Assembly: GCA_029255685.2 (NCBI GenBank)
Contig: CM055319.2
Coordinates: 18,565,247-18,629,246, forward strand
Direction of reading: 5' to 3'
Length of the DNA stretch: 64,000 nucleotides
Origin: Silene conica
Taxonomy: Eukaryota > Streptophyta > Magnoliopsida > Caryophyllales > Caryophyllaceae
The position numbers and the translations under genes were made by a program. The notes beneath the pieces are model-generated. The model was not told the DNA's origin. It was given only the letters and a program-made list of their open reading frames with translations, and ran no database searches. Numbering within the stretch: position 1 is the first letter of the stretch; every line of letters starts with the position of its first letter. Positions 48,483-58,848 of the stretch are shown piece after piece.

Positions 48483-49637
48483 TTGCCAGATAACTTAAGG
48501 GATTTTCTTTTCAGGGGTGATAATACCCCTAGGTTTCTGAAGAGAGTTGCAAATACTGAGTCTTCAGCCGCTCCTTTCCCAGAAAGACTTATACCTTCGA
48601 AGGATCAGGTATCTTTTGACAAATTTAAGGATGTGATTCGTTCATTAAATGTTCAAGTCCCTTTTCTAGAATTAGTTCAACAAGTTCCTTCTTATCTTAA
48701 ATTTATGAGACAACTTTTGTCGAGAAAAAGGTCTTTAGAAAAGGTTGAGTCGGTGGCCCTCACTGAAGAGTCATCTAGTTTTTTATCACATGTCATTGCC
48801 CCTCACAAGTTAGAGGACCCTGGTAGTTTTTCTGTCCCCTGTAATATAGGAACCTTCCCAGTTAAGAAGGCTTTATGCGACTTAGGTGCTAGTATAAGTG
48901 TCATGCCCCTAAGCGTTGCCTTAAAATTAGGAATGACCGAATTTGCAGTGACCAGTATGACAGTCCAGATGGCAGATCGGACATCTATGGAACCTATAGG
49001 GGTGTTGGAAAACATCCCTGTGCGTATTGACAGGTTTTTTTTCCCAGTTGACTTCGTAGTTTTGGACATCCCAGAGGATGCCCATATACCTATAATTCTA
49101 GGAAGACCTTTCCTTCACACCGCAGGTGCCATTATAGATGTAGGCACTGGGACTTTGACCTTTAAAGTAGGAAAGCACTCCATTATATATGGCCTATCTT
49201 ATAGGAAGAAGGATGATATGACCCCCATCACATGCAATGCTATCACTTCTGAAAAGAAGTATGAGGTCATCACTACTTCTCCTACGTTAGTACCTGTTCC
49301 TGTATCTGTTTTTACACCTCCGCCCCAGATTGGGAGCAATATGGAGGACACTTCTATTGTGACTAGTGCAGGAATTGGTTTGGGGAAACCCAAAGTAAAG
49401 GAAGTCATGGTCCAGAGAGGAGGAATGGGATGTCTAAGCTATAAAGAAGATGAGGACCCGGATGTCGCGGATCGGGAAGAAAAGAAAAAGAGGAGGCAGG
49501 CTCAAGAAGAGAGACCGTCGCATATGCTTTGCGATGGCGGAAAGAAGATGTGTTTTGCTACTCAAGCGAACACCGTGGAGACTACGGCATATCGTCAAAA
49601 GCCGTGGTCGGATATTTTCCGCATCTTTAGCGGATAG
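48483..49637 (+). pseudogene. Aspartic protease region of element C
   Basis: A 384-codon frame has the retropepsin-like domain (CDLGASISVMP near 48880-48910, ILGRPFLHTAGAIIDVG near 49095-49145). A region rich in Pro, Val and Thr and a basic segment (EEKKKRRQAQEE) follow. No RT follows. Confidence 0.82.
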
Positions 49638-51662
49638 TTTTCTCTAGTTTCAATTTTAAGACAATTTACTTTTGTTGTGTGAGACTTTTTAATTTGGTTT
49701 GCTCGTAGTTTTAGAACTTTTTACTTTATGCTTGCGTAGTTAAGACTTTAGACTTGGTTCTGGGATCTCGCGCATTTGCGGGCGCATATATTTTTCTTGC
49801 TTTTTCAGGTTCAACGAAGAAACGAAGACCGCTGGGACGCAGAGGGTCGACCGACCATATACACCAGTCGGTCGACCTAGTCACTGTATTGCAGAATTCC
49901 TGTATTCCGCAGGAAGGTCGGTCGACCTGTTCTCTTGGTCGGTCGACCTACCTGTCTGTCGCAGTCAGTTCGTCTCTCCCTCGGGAACCGTGTAACCGTT
50001 CTTTGGTACTTTAGTGGCACTGCTGGCCACCAAAACCTCCCAGCTTACGCTGGTTTGGGGAGGTTTTTTTTCTCATACGTCTATTTATCCAGTGAGTTCT
50101 TTCCAGTTTTTCCTTAGTTTTTATTCTATTCGCACCTTTTCTTTAAATTTCTGAAACCTTTACTTAGGCTAATGCACAATGGGAACATTGTGCGGGTTGG
50201 TTTGGGGAATGGTTTCGTGTCACATGCATTGCATTTTGCCACACGTTTATTGCATTTCTGTCTTGCATTGTTCTTTTCTTTATTTTCCTTACATATACAA
50301 GAAAAATACAAAAAAAAAATAAAAAATTTAAAAAATTCAAAAAAAATTGCACGTTTATTTTAGCATATAGGTCGAGTCGGAACGATAGTATTTCAAGGAT
50401 GATTTTGCTTTCTTACATATTTATGCCTTTACCTTGCCTTGTCAGCTTGTTTTAGTATGAGAGTCTTTTGCATATCTACGAGTTTTTGTCAAACTATCTG
50501 TATATCTTGAGACTTGACTTATACCTTGGCGACCTACTATACATTCTAAGGTTTAGAGCTTATTTCCTGGTTTCATTTTTAAATCAGTTGTCTAGGATGT
50601 GAGTAGTACTCCCCTTGGAACATGTTACATCAATATGCATAAACATGAACTTGAATTGCTATATACTTGTTTTACTTTCTCGTTTTGTGAGTCTTGGTAC
50701 GTGCATTTGGGATCCCTTTTCTCATAATTACCCATAAGCTTCACATAGCCAAAATTGCCTTTTTATCCCCCAAAACTACATCCCATACTTAGCCTACCCT
50801 TCCAAGCTAGTATTTGTGGTCTTTGGTTTGACTTTTGAGGCATCTTGGTTTATATGCTATCTTGAGCAAAAAGAGAAAGAAGAAAGAAAGAAGAAAGAAA
50901 AGAAAAAAGAACAGAAAAATTCAGAAAAAGAAAGAAAGAAAAGAAAAACGAAAAAAAAATCAAAACTTCCAGGAACGAAGTCGACCGACCACCTTAATAG
51001 GTCGGCCGACCACCAGTTAGCATCAGATTCAAAAATTCGTTCCAAAATCCCTTTCTTTTATTTGTTATCACTCCCGTACTTCATTCAAAATATTTGGGAG
51101 TCTTTTCTTATTCAATGTGAGAGTTGTGCTACAAAAGAGCACTTTCTTGATTTCAAAAGTTGTAAAGTATGATTTTGGGAAACGGTTTTACTAGCTTGGC
51201 TACTAACCCCACATATCCAAAAACATCTTAACCACTTTTTACCTTTTACCTCACATATCTTTCATTACCTCAATTGCATGTATCTAAGTCACTTAATGGG
51301 TTTATTTTACATAGTTGTAGAATTCTTGTTCATGTTAGATTGCAGGCATGTTTTCATGGGTCGCAGTTAGGTGAGTGTCATGACAAATATACTTCTTTCT
51401 ATCTTTTACATATACTCACCCTTTGCTTCATGAGTGTCTCGAGCGTACCGCGAGAGTCCATGGTATAAGTCTCTATAGTTTTTATGTTTGCAAGTTTGAC
51501 AACACTATAACTCGTTTGCATGATTTAAATACTTTCTCATTTTGTACTTGGCATTGGTATAGACTTACTTGTAAATTTCGCTCTGAGATTGAAATCGTTC
51601 CATTAGTTAGGATCGAGTCTATTTCTTGCTTGAGGGCAAGCAAGGGTTTGGTTTGGGGAATT
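49638..51662 (+). other. 3' noncoding region of element C with extra dyads and purine tracts
   Basis: No gene is seen. GGTTTGGGGA-type tracts lie at 50051-50066, 50198-50210 and against the LTR at 51650-51662. Paired 21-bp-spaced dyads start at 49845/49866, 49916/49937 and 50979/51000. A GAAA-rich purine run covers 50868-50965. Confidence 0.7.
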
Positions 51663-52791
51663 TGATGCGTGTCTATTTTATGATGTTTTTCATCTATTTT
51701 TACACGCATTTGGTCGCTCATTTACTATGTTTTAGCCTTTATTTCCCAACAATCGTGTACTTTCGTATTTTTATGCACTTTTGCAGATTTATGCGGAAAA
51801 GGGACGATTTAGCACCAAATTCATGTCCTCAAGTCTTTTGCTTAATTAAGGAACAGTGGAAAGTCAACTGGAGTCTTTATCTAAGTACCAAAAGTCAAAG
51901 CGAGAAGAAAACCGAAGAATTCCCTGCGGAAGCGGTCGACCGACCAACTAAACGAGTCGGTCGACCAGGCCTCATTTTCATAAAAGTCCAAATCCTGAAG
52001 AAAAGCCCAGAATTCAATTAAGCCCGTGAAAGAGGTCGACCGACCCACAAGAGTGGTCGACCGACCTCAGCGAAGCCCAGGAACAAGTTTTCGGAAATAA
52101 ATTAGAAGTAGAAGTCTTTTAGGAAACTCTAATCTCTTGCCCTATATAAACTAATCTCTTGATGGTCGGCCGACTGGAATAGCTGATCGGTCGACCACCC
52201 GCGTATGTAACTTGTTTCGTCTTAACTTGTTGACTATAATATCCTACAATGAGACTGAAAGGAGACTTGTAGGACGTTAGTAATGACCTACCCAAGATTG
52301 AGAGATACGGGAAGGGCATTGGTTTACACCTTAAGACGGCTAGGTTACTTAAGACTGAAAGGTATGTGACCTAGGATTTAGGAATCACCCTTATTGTTGA
52401 CACCCAATAATTGTGAGACCTAGGAACTAATAGCATAGGCCGAAATGACCTATTAGGTAGCATAGACCTAAAAAGTTATGTTACAGCCCCTTACGCGACT
52501 GCAATACATGTTGACCTTAGGATTTATATTACCTTAACTATTTATTACCCCGAACATCCTAGCATCCCTTTTATTATATTTTATTCTCTTCTTTATTTCT
52601 TGCTTTATTTTAAATCTTTGCCTTAGATATAGTAATCAATCAATCAAACCCCCAAATTTGTTACCTTTAAACATTAACATTCAACAATAAACATTACCCA
52701 CCTCTCTGTGGTTCGACCCTGACTTTCACTATCTATAGTTTAAGTTTAGGAATTATAAATTTATCTTTGGTACCCTCAACGACGGGCATCA
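51663..52791 (+). repeat. 3' LTR of element C
   Basis: It is 1,129 bp, the same family as the 5' LTR but shorter, with six sites in three pairs. It is preceded by the polypurine tract GGTTTGGGGAATT. Confidence 0.93.
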
Positions 52792-53639
52792 CCCTGCGTT
52801 CGCCTTCGGCTGCTTTAAACTTAACCTATTCCGACCCCAAACTCTCAATGACACTCCATCTGCCGCAAAGGAGTCTACGACATGTATCCCGGCCACAACC
52901 TCAAGTTCGCTGATTAGTTCGTCCGTACGAGTCTTGTAGATTGCGGACGCCTCATCGCTTTGCATCGCCAACCTTTTAATGTAGTCGTTTTTCATACTCA
53001 TCCCGACTGATTTCTTGTTACGTTCATTCGTTTCCGGGTCGTAATATCCAACACGGATGGCCTCGTATCCTCGTACCAAGTCTTTTCGCCATCGATCCAA
53101 GATGTATTTATCCGGGATTCCCTTCACATCTAACACGTCGAGGAACTTCATGATATGGCGGCATAAGATCCCACGGAATTCAAACATCTTGCACCCGCAA
53201 ATATAGTCGCCGTTCCTCGTGTCGATTGTGACCTCGAAAGTCCTACGATCTTTCCTCCAAATAGGCTCTGTGACCTTCGAAGTGGCCTTGTACCTCTTAA
53301 TGTGATCGATAGGGCTTGGCTGTGTTTTGACGTTGGTGCTAATGCATCCGTAAACCTCGGTCTTGACCTCTTTGAATTTGGCGTTCGTGTAAACCTTACT
53401 GTAGATATCCTCGAAGAGCAATTGGGGATCCCATTTCAGCGGACTCTTTGCGTCCCTTGCGTTGTGCACCTTCTCGTCCTCTACCTTTTTTTGTACGACG
53501 TCATTGTACTGGTGCATGAACTGAATCAGTCTGGTTTCAATATTCACGTGTCCTTTGATCAGCCTGTTTGTCTGCTCACTCCTCTGCGTGGAAGACATGC
53601 CAGCAGAGAAGGTGTACTTCCAATACACCGGCATCCACC
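52792..53639 (-). pseudogene. FAR1-like gene, middle segment with SWIM finger
   Basis: It resumes at MPVYWKYTFSAGMSSTQRSE, carrying the third acidic catalytic residue. The SWIM zinc finger is YICGCKMFEFRGILCRHIMK (C-x-C...C-x-H), near 53140-53215. A predicted coiled region follows. Element C is inserted 20 codons before the basic tail. Confidence 0.85.
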
Positions 53640-53843
53640 TGTAACACCCCAAGAGTATGAGAGGAGATTTGTCCCACATCGGTAGAATGTGAGGCTTGTG
53701 ATATGTTTATAATAACTTTCACCCAACACTTAGTAACAAGGCCTTGTGCTTTTGGGCTTAAGTGACGACAAAGAATGGGCCCAACGGCTTACCTCCCATC
53801 TTATTGGGGGTGTGTTACGACCGTGGTGGGTCAGGTTGTTACA
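53640..53843 (+). mobile_element. Short solo LTR (TRIM-like), 204 bp
   Basis: It begins TGTAACACCCC, ends GGTTGTTACA, and is flanked by CCACC on both sides (53635-53639 and 53844-53848). The FAR1-like frame continues cleanly across its removal. Size and ends fit a solo LTR of a TRIM-type element such as Cassandra, whose LTRs start the same way, but I could not confirm the 5S-like promoter boxes. The strand is chosen from the TGTAACACCCC start. Confidence 0.7.
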
Positions 53844-55139
53844 CCACCTTTCTCTTATCGACCACGCGTCGGCTAACCACCTATTCTGTCGCAAGTGGTG
53901 TTTATCCAGAAATTCGGCCCACAGAGAATACAATTCTTCGACCGTGACACTTTCGTGAACTCTTGTGCGCATATCTTCGTCTATGGCATCGAATTTAGGA
54001 TGGTGCTTCAAATGATTATCAAAGTTCTGTAGGACATGCCAAAGACACAACCTGTGATCCGTTTCCGGGAATACTTCTCTAATGGCCCCCACCATTTTCC
54101 CGCATTGATCGGTCAGTAGCACCCGTGGAGCTCTGCCCATGCATTTTACCCAGTTGTTGAAGACCCAGGTGAAGGTCTCTTCGTGTGATATTAATGCTGC
54201 TGCGTAGATTATTGTACTCCTGTGGTGGTTGACACCGACGAAAGGGCAGAATGGCATCTGATACCTGTTGCTTAGGAAAGTGCTATCAAATGAGACGGGG
54301 TCACCAAATGCCTGGTACATGGCACGACACCTTGCGTCAGACCAAAAAATGTTGAGCAATTTATTGTCCGTGTCCCTCTCAACATCGTAGTAGAAATCTG
54401 AATTATGAGCTTTCAACATTTCAAAATGATCAAGTACCGCTTGCGCGTCACCGTGCAATCTGGATTTGCGTCGTTCTACGTTCACCAAGTTTTTGGCGTC
54501 CTTCCCGGTGAAAGGAAGATGTTGAAGTCCTCCAACCTCCCTAACCAGGGTGTTGAAGCTGCGGGTGATGGGGATGCCTGCCCTGTCATTCATCATCAAC
54601 CTCTCTTTGAAATACTCGCTTACATGCCTGTAGTGGACGCAGTGTCGACTCATTTCCGGAGTCACTTCGTGGTTGTGCTCCAAATTACATGTTCTAATTT
54701 CGAATTTCCCATTTTCCTCATTGATTTGACCGAATATAAAAGTTCTACATACCTGGGGTTGTTTTATTTTCCGGGTTGGACTGGCCTCAGAACACATTAG
54801 CCTGATCTTGGACATCATATGGAACCGCGGTTCTTCCTCACCAGCGCCGTTCTTTCGTACACCTTGCGACTTGAAAGTCGGCATAATGGTGCTACTCCGG
54901 ACATATAGTTCGAAACCCTTCTTGTATGCGTAGGTGAAACAGAAAGCGGCGAAGGTCTCCCCGGAATCAAATTCCATCCCTACGGTGGGCTGCATAGCAG
55001 GTCCTCCGTCACCATTTCCGACAAGGACATCGGCTGCCTCTTGTAGGATGTCGGTGTTGGTGTCAACGTCGTCAAAAATGTCGTTCTCTCCTGATTCCGA
55101 AACCTGATATTCTTCGTTTAAGTCAAAATTGGTGGCCAT
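53844..55139 (-). pseudogene. FAR1-like gene, N-terminal segment
   Basis: The start at 55139 gives MATNFDLNEEYQV and an acidic N-terminus. The FAR1 zinc-binding domain covers residues 55-165, with FCFTYAYKKGFELYVRSS, then RLMCSEA and CNLEHNHEVTP as metal ligands. The MULE transposase domain begins near residue 265 (FWSDARCRAMYQAFGD) and includes the first two catalytic Asp residues and the CLWHVLQN motif. The segment ends at SIRERW, where the solo LTR is inserted. Confidence 0.85.
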
Positions 55140-55839
55140 TAATAATGTGTATTTGGAGAAGAAGAAGTTTGCAAGTTGAATATGAGCAATTAATTGTTTT
55201 CTTTTGAAATTGTTGTTATTGTTTTGGGTAATTGTTATGTTTTAGTGTAAGCTTAATATTAGAATAATATTTGTAATTTGTTCGTTAATTTACGATAAAC
55301 TGGTAGTATCGAGGAATACTCACGCTAAGAAACGTCTATTTTTAAAAACGACTATGTGTTCAATATGTTTACAAATTGGAGTCAAATTAAAACGTTAATG
55401 TTTTATTAAAATTAATTTTTTAAAAAAAGAAGTACGTAATGAATATGTTTACTAACTGAAAATAATTTAAAAGGAAATTTGATTTTCAAATATGACAATT
55501 TTGAAAAACGGAAAGGCTTAGAATTTGTTTAGAAAGCAAAATAAATAAAAAACGACTAGTGATTTAAAAAGACGACTAATTTCATAAATGTAAATAAATT
55601 GCCTGAAAGATTTAAAAGATTAAATTTACTAGTTGCATTTGGAAGATTAAGTTAACTTTACAACTTTGATTTGGAAGATTTAGTTTGCAAGTTGATGATT
55701 AAGTCTTATTTTATTAAATATTATTATTTATGTTTTGGGTAGTTGTGAAGCTTGCTGTGGAAGCTTCTCTTTAAAATGGGTTTTTGGAGAAGCTTGTTGT
55801 GGAAGTTTTGCTTTAAAATTGGTTTGTGGAACATGGAAT
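55140..55839. other. Upstream region of the FAR1-like gene
   Basis: AT-rich sequence with no ORF. GTTGTGGAAG-type words repeat at 55757-55830, just before the telomere-like array. No clear TATA box was found. Confidence 0.4.
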
Positions 55840-56048
55840 AGGGTTTAGGGTTTACGCTTTAGGGATTAGGGTTTCGCGTTTAGGGTTTAGGGATTAGGGT
55901 TTAGGGATTACGGTATCGGGTTTAGGGTTTAGGGATTAGGGTTTAGGGTTTAGGGTTTATGTAATTATGATGAGAGTCTATGCTGTAGGGTTTAGGGTTT
56001 AGGGTTTTGGTATAGAGTTGATGGTTTTAGGGTTTAGGGTTTAGGGTA
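55840..56048 (+). repeat. Interstitial telomere-like array (TTTAGGG)n, second
   Basis: Degenerate TTTAGGG and GGGATTAGGG units are in the same orientation as the array at 44551-44656. Both arrays begin near ATGGAATAGGGTTTA and end in GGGTATATGT, so they share flanking sequence as well as the unit. Confidence 0.85.
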
Positions 56049-56379
56049 TATGTGAAATAGATTGGACGGGTTTGATTGGATCGTGGAGTCGTAAGACCGT
56101 GCTAATTAAGTAAAGTACCTACGATTGGGTTAGATCACCAAATATTGAAACGTATATTCGTAAGATACTCCGATCTCCAGTAGAATCTTACGAATATCGT
56201 ACGGAAAGACAAACCCGATCCTTCTATTACACAATCCAATCTTACGATCATACTAATCCGTTCTTATAATTGTACAATCTCATAACCACATAATGTATTG
56301 TACTAAATTAATAGGTTCTTATGAATCTACATCCTACCGTAGGATATAATATATTAGTAATATAATATAAATACGAACT

Positions 56380-57260
56380 TGATTTTAGTCGAATTAGAGT
56401 TTAGAATAGTAATAGGTTATAAACATGAACCTGATTTTAGTCAAATTTCATTTATCACTAGTAATAAGTTCTAAATATGAATTTCATTTTTGACGAATTT
56501 CATTTTACTTAATATGTAACCCAGTCGTACGTGAATTATGTATTTTACTAAATACTTCGTAAGTTGTATGTTATGAATCCGATCGTACCCAATCGATCCT
56601 ATCGATACTGCTTTCTATGGGGAAACTTTAATATACTTTAGTCAATCGTAAACCCTAACCCCGTAGAACCATAGACGATTTCGTTAATGTAAACCGTAAA
56701 TGTAACCATTTAGTAAAATAACCACTAACACTTCATATTGTGAATTTAGAATACTATTAGTTTTTAAGGATGAACTTAATTTTAGGCAAATATAATTTTG
56801 GATTTGTAATATACTTTAAGTATGAACTTCAGTTTAGACAAATTTGATTTTAGATTAGTAATAGGTTATAAACATATACTTGATTATAGACGAATTTCAT
56901 TTTACTTAGTAGTAATAAGTTATTAATATGATCGAGACTTTTTAGAGGAATATCATTTTACTTAATACGTAACCCAGTTGAACGTCGAATATGGATTTTT
57001 GTAAATTAGTAGGATCTTATAAACCTACTATCCGATCGTACCAATTTGATCGTAACGACACTGATTTCAAATGAGAAACTACAATATACGTTATAGACGA
57101 ACTTCATTATAGACAAATTTAATTTTATAATAGTGATAAATGAAGTATTAGAAAGACGAACTTGATTTTAGACGATTTTGATTAAAGAATAGTAATAGGT
57201 TATATACCTGAACTTGATCTTAGACGAATTTGATTTTAGATTAGTAACACATTACACTGG
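56380..57260. repeat. Degenerate repeats of a roughly 60-bp unit
   Basis: Words such as TTTTAGACGAATTTGATTTTAG and AGTAATAGGTTATA recur at irregular spacing at least six times. They look like an eroded tandem array. No gene is seen. Confidence 0.5.
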
Positions 57261-57536
57261 ATTTCTTTGTCAACCTATTTTCTTATGAATCTACAATCCG
57301 ATCGTACGAATTCGATCGTAACGACACAACTTATGCATGTGCTTCTTTCACACGGATTGCCAACTTAATGTGCTTCTTTGACATTATAAATATGACAACA
57401 AATCCTAACCATTGATTCCAAAAAATTGACATTATGAAGAAGATCTTGGCCATTGGTTTGGTGTGTTTCAAACGGATTACCAACTTAATGTGCTTCTTTC
57501 ACACGGATTACCAACTAAGGTGGTTCTCATTTTTTC

Positions 57537-57693
57537 TATAAAAGGAAAGAAACACAAAGTCCATTCACATTTTATCAAAAGAACCCTTCACTTTCTCTCT
57601 CTTTCTCTCCAAAGCAGTCACCTTCTCTCTCTTTTTCTCTCCAAATCGTCACCTTTTGTTCCGATAAAAAGAAACCCTAAAACCCGTAATAAT
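57537..57693 (+). promoter_or_regulatory. Core promoter and leader of small-protein gene 1
   Basis: TATAAAA at 57537-57543 is followed by a CT-rich leader and a telo-box AAACCCTAA at 57672-57680, 13 bp before the ATG. The upstream in-frame Met at 57463 lies before the TATA box, so the 90-residue start is preferred. Confidence 0.6.
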
Positions 57694-57966
57694 ATGGAAT
57701 CATTTCGAACCCATACCGAGGCAGTTCTTCGAAGTTACGAGGGAGCATTAACCTTCGTCCGTCAAAACCAACTCAAGTTGATGAAGTTGGCGGTTTCGAC
57801 CATTGAAGTTCGTAATGAAGGTTGTGAGTTAGGTCGTGTGGGTGAAGAAGAAGTACTCGACCATGGCATCGAGTTGTTGATGCTAGCTTACAATGTTTGC
57901 GGTACAACCGTGAACATTTACAAGGACTGTGTAAATGAGTTGAAGGATCTTTTAAGTAGAATGTAA
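57694..57966 (+). CDS. 90-aa protein of an unrecognised clustered family, member 1
   Basis: 91 codons including stop, the same length as members 2-4. It starts MESFRTHTEAVLRSYEGAL. Family-invariant positions visible here are Y15, E16, A18, R23, Q26, E38, R40, N41, C44, G47, G50, E53, L55, L61, L62, A65, Y76 and L83-K84-D85. The pattern suggests three amphipathic helices broken by the C-x2-G-x2-G turn at 44-50. There is no signal peptide, membrane segment or known motif. It is the most diverged member (IEVRNEGCELGRVG in the core). The frame is open upstream to 57463, but that part precedes the TATA box and resembles no other member. The function is unknown. Confidence 0.75.
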   Translation: MESFRTHTEAVLRSYEGALTFVRQNQLKLMKLAVSTIEVRNEGCELGRVGEEEVLDHGIELLMLAYNVCGTTVNIYKDCVNELKDLLSRM

Positions 57967-58099
57967 TTGATTTATCATTTTGTTTATTTTGTTGATATTC
58001 ATGTAAGTTAATTTCTAATTAATGGTATAAAATTAAGTATTACTAAAGTTCCTTTGCATGTTTGTATATTGACTAAGAAATGGTGGAATAAAATATTTT

Positions 58100-58470
58100 A
58101 TAAATTAAGTTGAGATTAATTTTAACTCGAGATTATTAACATTTTGGAGGAATTTTGGACAATTAAATATAAATTGATATTAAATTTAACTTGATATTAG
58201 TATTATTTAACGTGAGATAAATTTTAACTCGATATTAGTATAATTCCGACGAATTTTGGACAATGAAATATAAATTGATATTAAATTTAACTTGATATTA
58301 GTATAATTTAACTTGAGATTAAATTTAAGTTGATATTAGTATTATTTAACTTGAGATTTTGGACAATTAAATCAACATTTCATTAAATCAAAACTTTGGA
58401 CGAATTATGGACAATTTAATTTAGTATGGACGAATTATGGTCAGATTAAATCAACATTTTGGAGGAATTG
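58100..58470. repeat. AT-rich degenerate tandem repeat between members 1 and 2
   Basis: Repeats of AACTTGATATTAGTATAATT and TTTTGGACAATTAAAT words occur with irregular spacing. No coding sequence is seen. Confidence 0.55.
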
Positions 58471-58737
58471 TGGACAATTTTATGTTTCTATTACACAATT
58501 GATTTACATTACCAATTTCGTTTTAAAATTTAGGTTTAATTTAAGTTACGATGACACGAATTATCAATTTTTTAGTGATGTAAAAATATACGTATCTTTC
58601 AATTATTGATAAATTGTAGTAGTATGAACGTAAGCGAATAATCGATAATTCAATTTACTGCAATTAGTGAAGTGTGTTCCGATGACATGATGACTCGTGT
58701 ACATGTTGCATGCAATTTGCAAGGTAGAACTCACTAA

Positions 58738-58848
58738 TATAAACCTTGACTTCCCTTAATTTTAGTCTTACACACCTTAACTGAACTTAGCATTTCTCCC
58801 AACTTCTCTCTACAAACACTCCTTCCAAAACCCACTAAACCCTAAACA
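58738..58848 (+). promoter_or_regulatory. Core promoter and leader of small-protein gene 2
   Basis: TATAAA at 58738-58743 and a C-rich leader are followed by a telo-box AAACCCTAA at 58837-58845, three bases before the ACG that aligns with the other members' ATG. Confidence 0.5.

Larger units (their letters stand above)
45087..52791 (+). mobile_element. Athila-like gag-protease LTR element C, nested in the FAR1-like gene
   Basis: LTRs at 45087-46638 and 51663-52791 share TGATGCGTGTC and GACGGGCATCA ends. CCCTG flanks both sides (45082-45086 and 52792-52796). The order is LTR, tRNA-Asp-like primer site, gag, protease, a 2 kb noncoding stretch with purine tracts, LTR. No RT or integrase is seen, so it is non-autonomous. 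Its LTR sequence is unlike A and B, but its gag is clearly related. The LTRs differ in length yet are otherwise nearly the same, so insertion was recent. The coding part has about one or two breaks. Confidence 0.95.
44764..55139 (-). pseudogene. FAR1/FHY3-related (MULE-type) gene split by two retroelements
   Basis: Three host segments (55139-53844, 53634-52792 and 45081-44764) give one open frame of about 818 codons once the two insertions and their duplicated CCACC and CCCTG targets are set aside. Domain order is FAR1 DNA-binding domain, MULE transposase domain, SWIM zinc finger, basic C-terminus. All three acidic positions of the transposase triad appear kept: D in SFDSTFL, D in LLTDQC and E in TQRSEQT. 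FAR1-family proteins are domesticated Mutator-type transposases acting as nuclear transcription factors. This copy could be such a gene or the transposase of a MULE. As it stands the first insertion ends the protein within the MULE domain. Confidence 0.85.

Noticed and set aside
57463-57693. N-terminal extension of small-protein member 1
   Set aside because: The extension begins upstream of the TATA box, is pyrimidine-derived low complexity, and has no counterpart in members 2-4.
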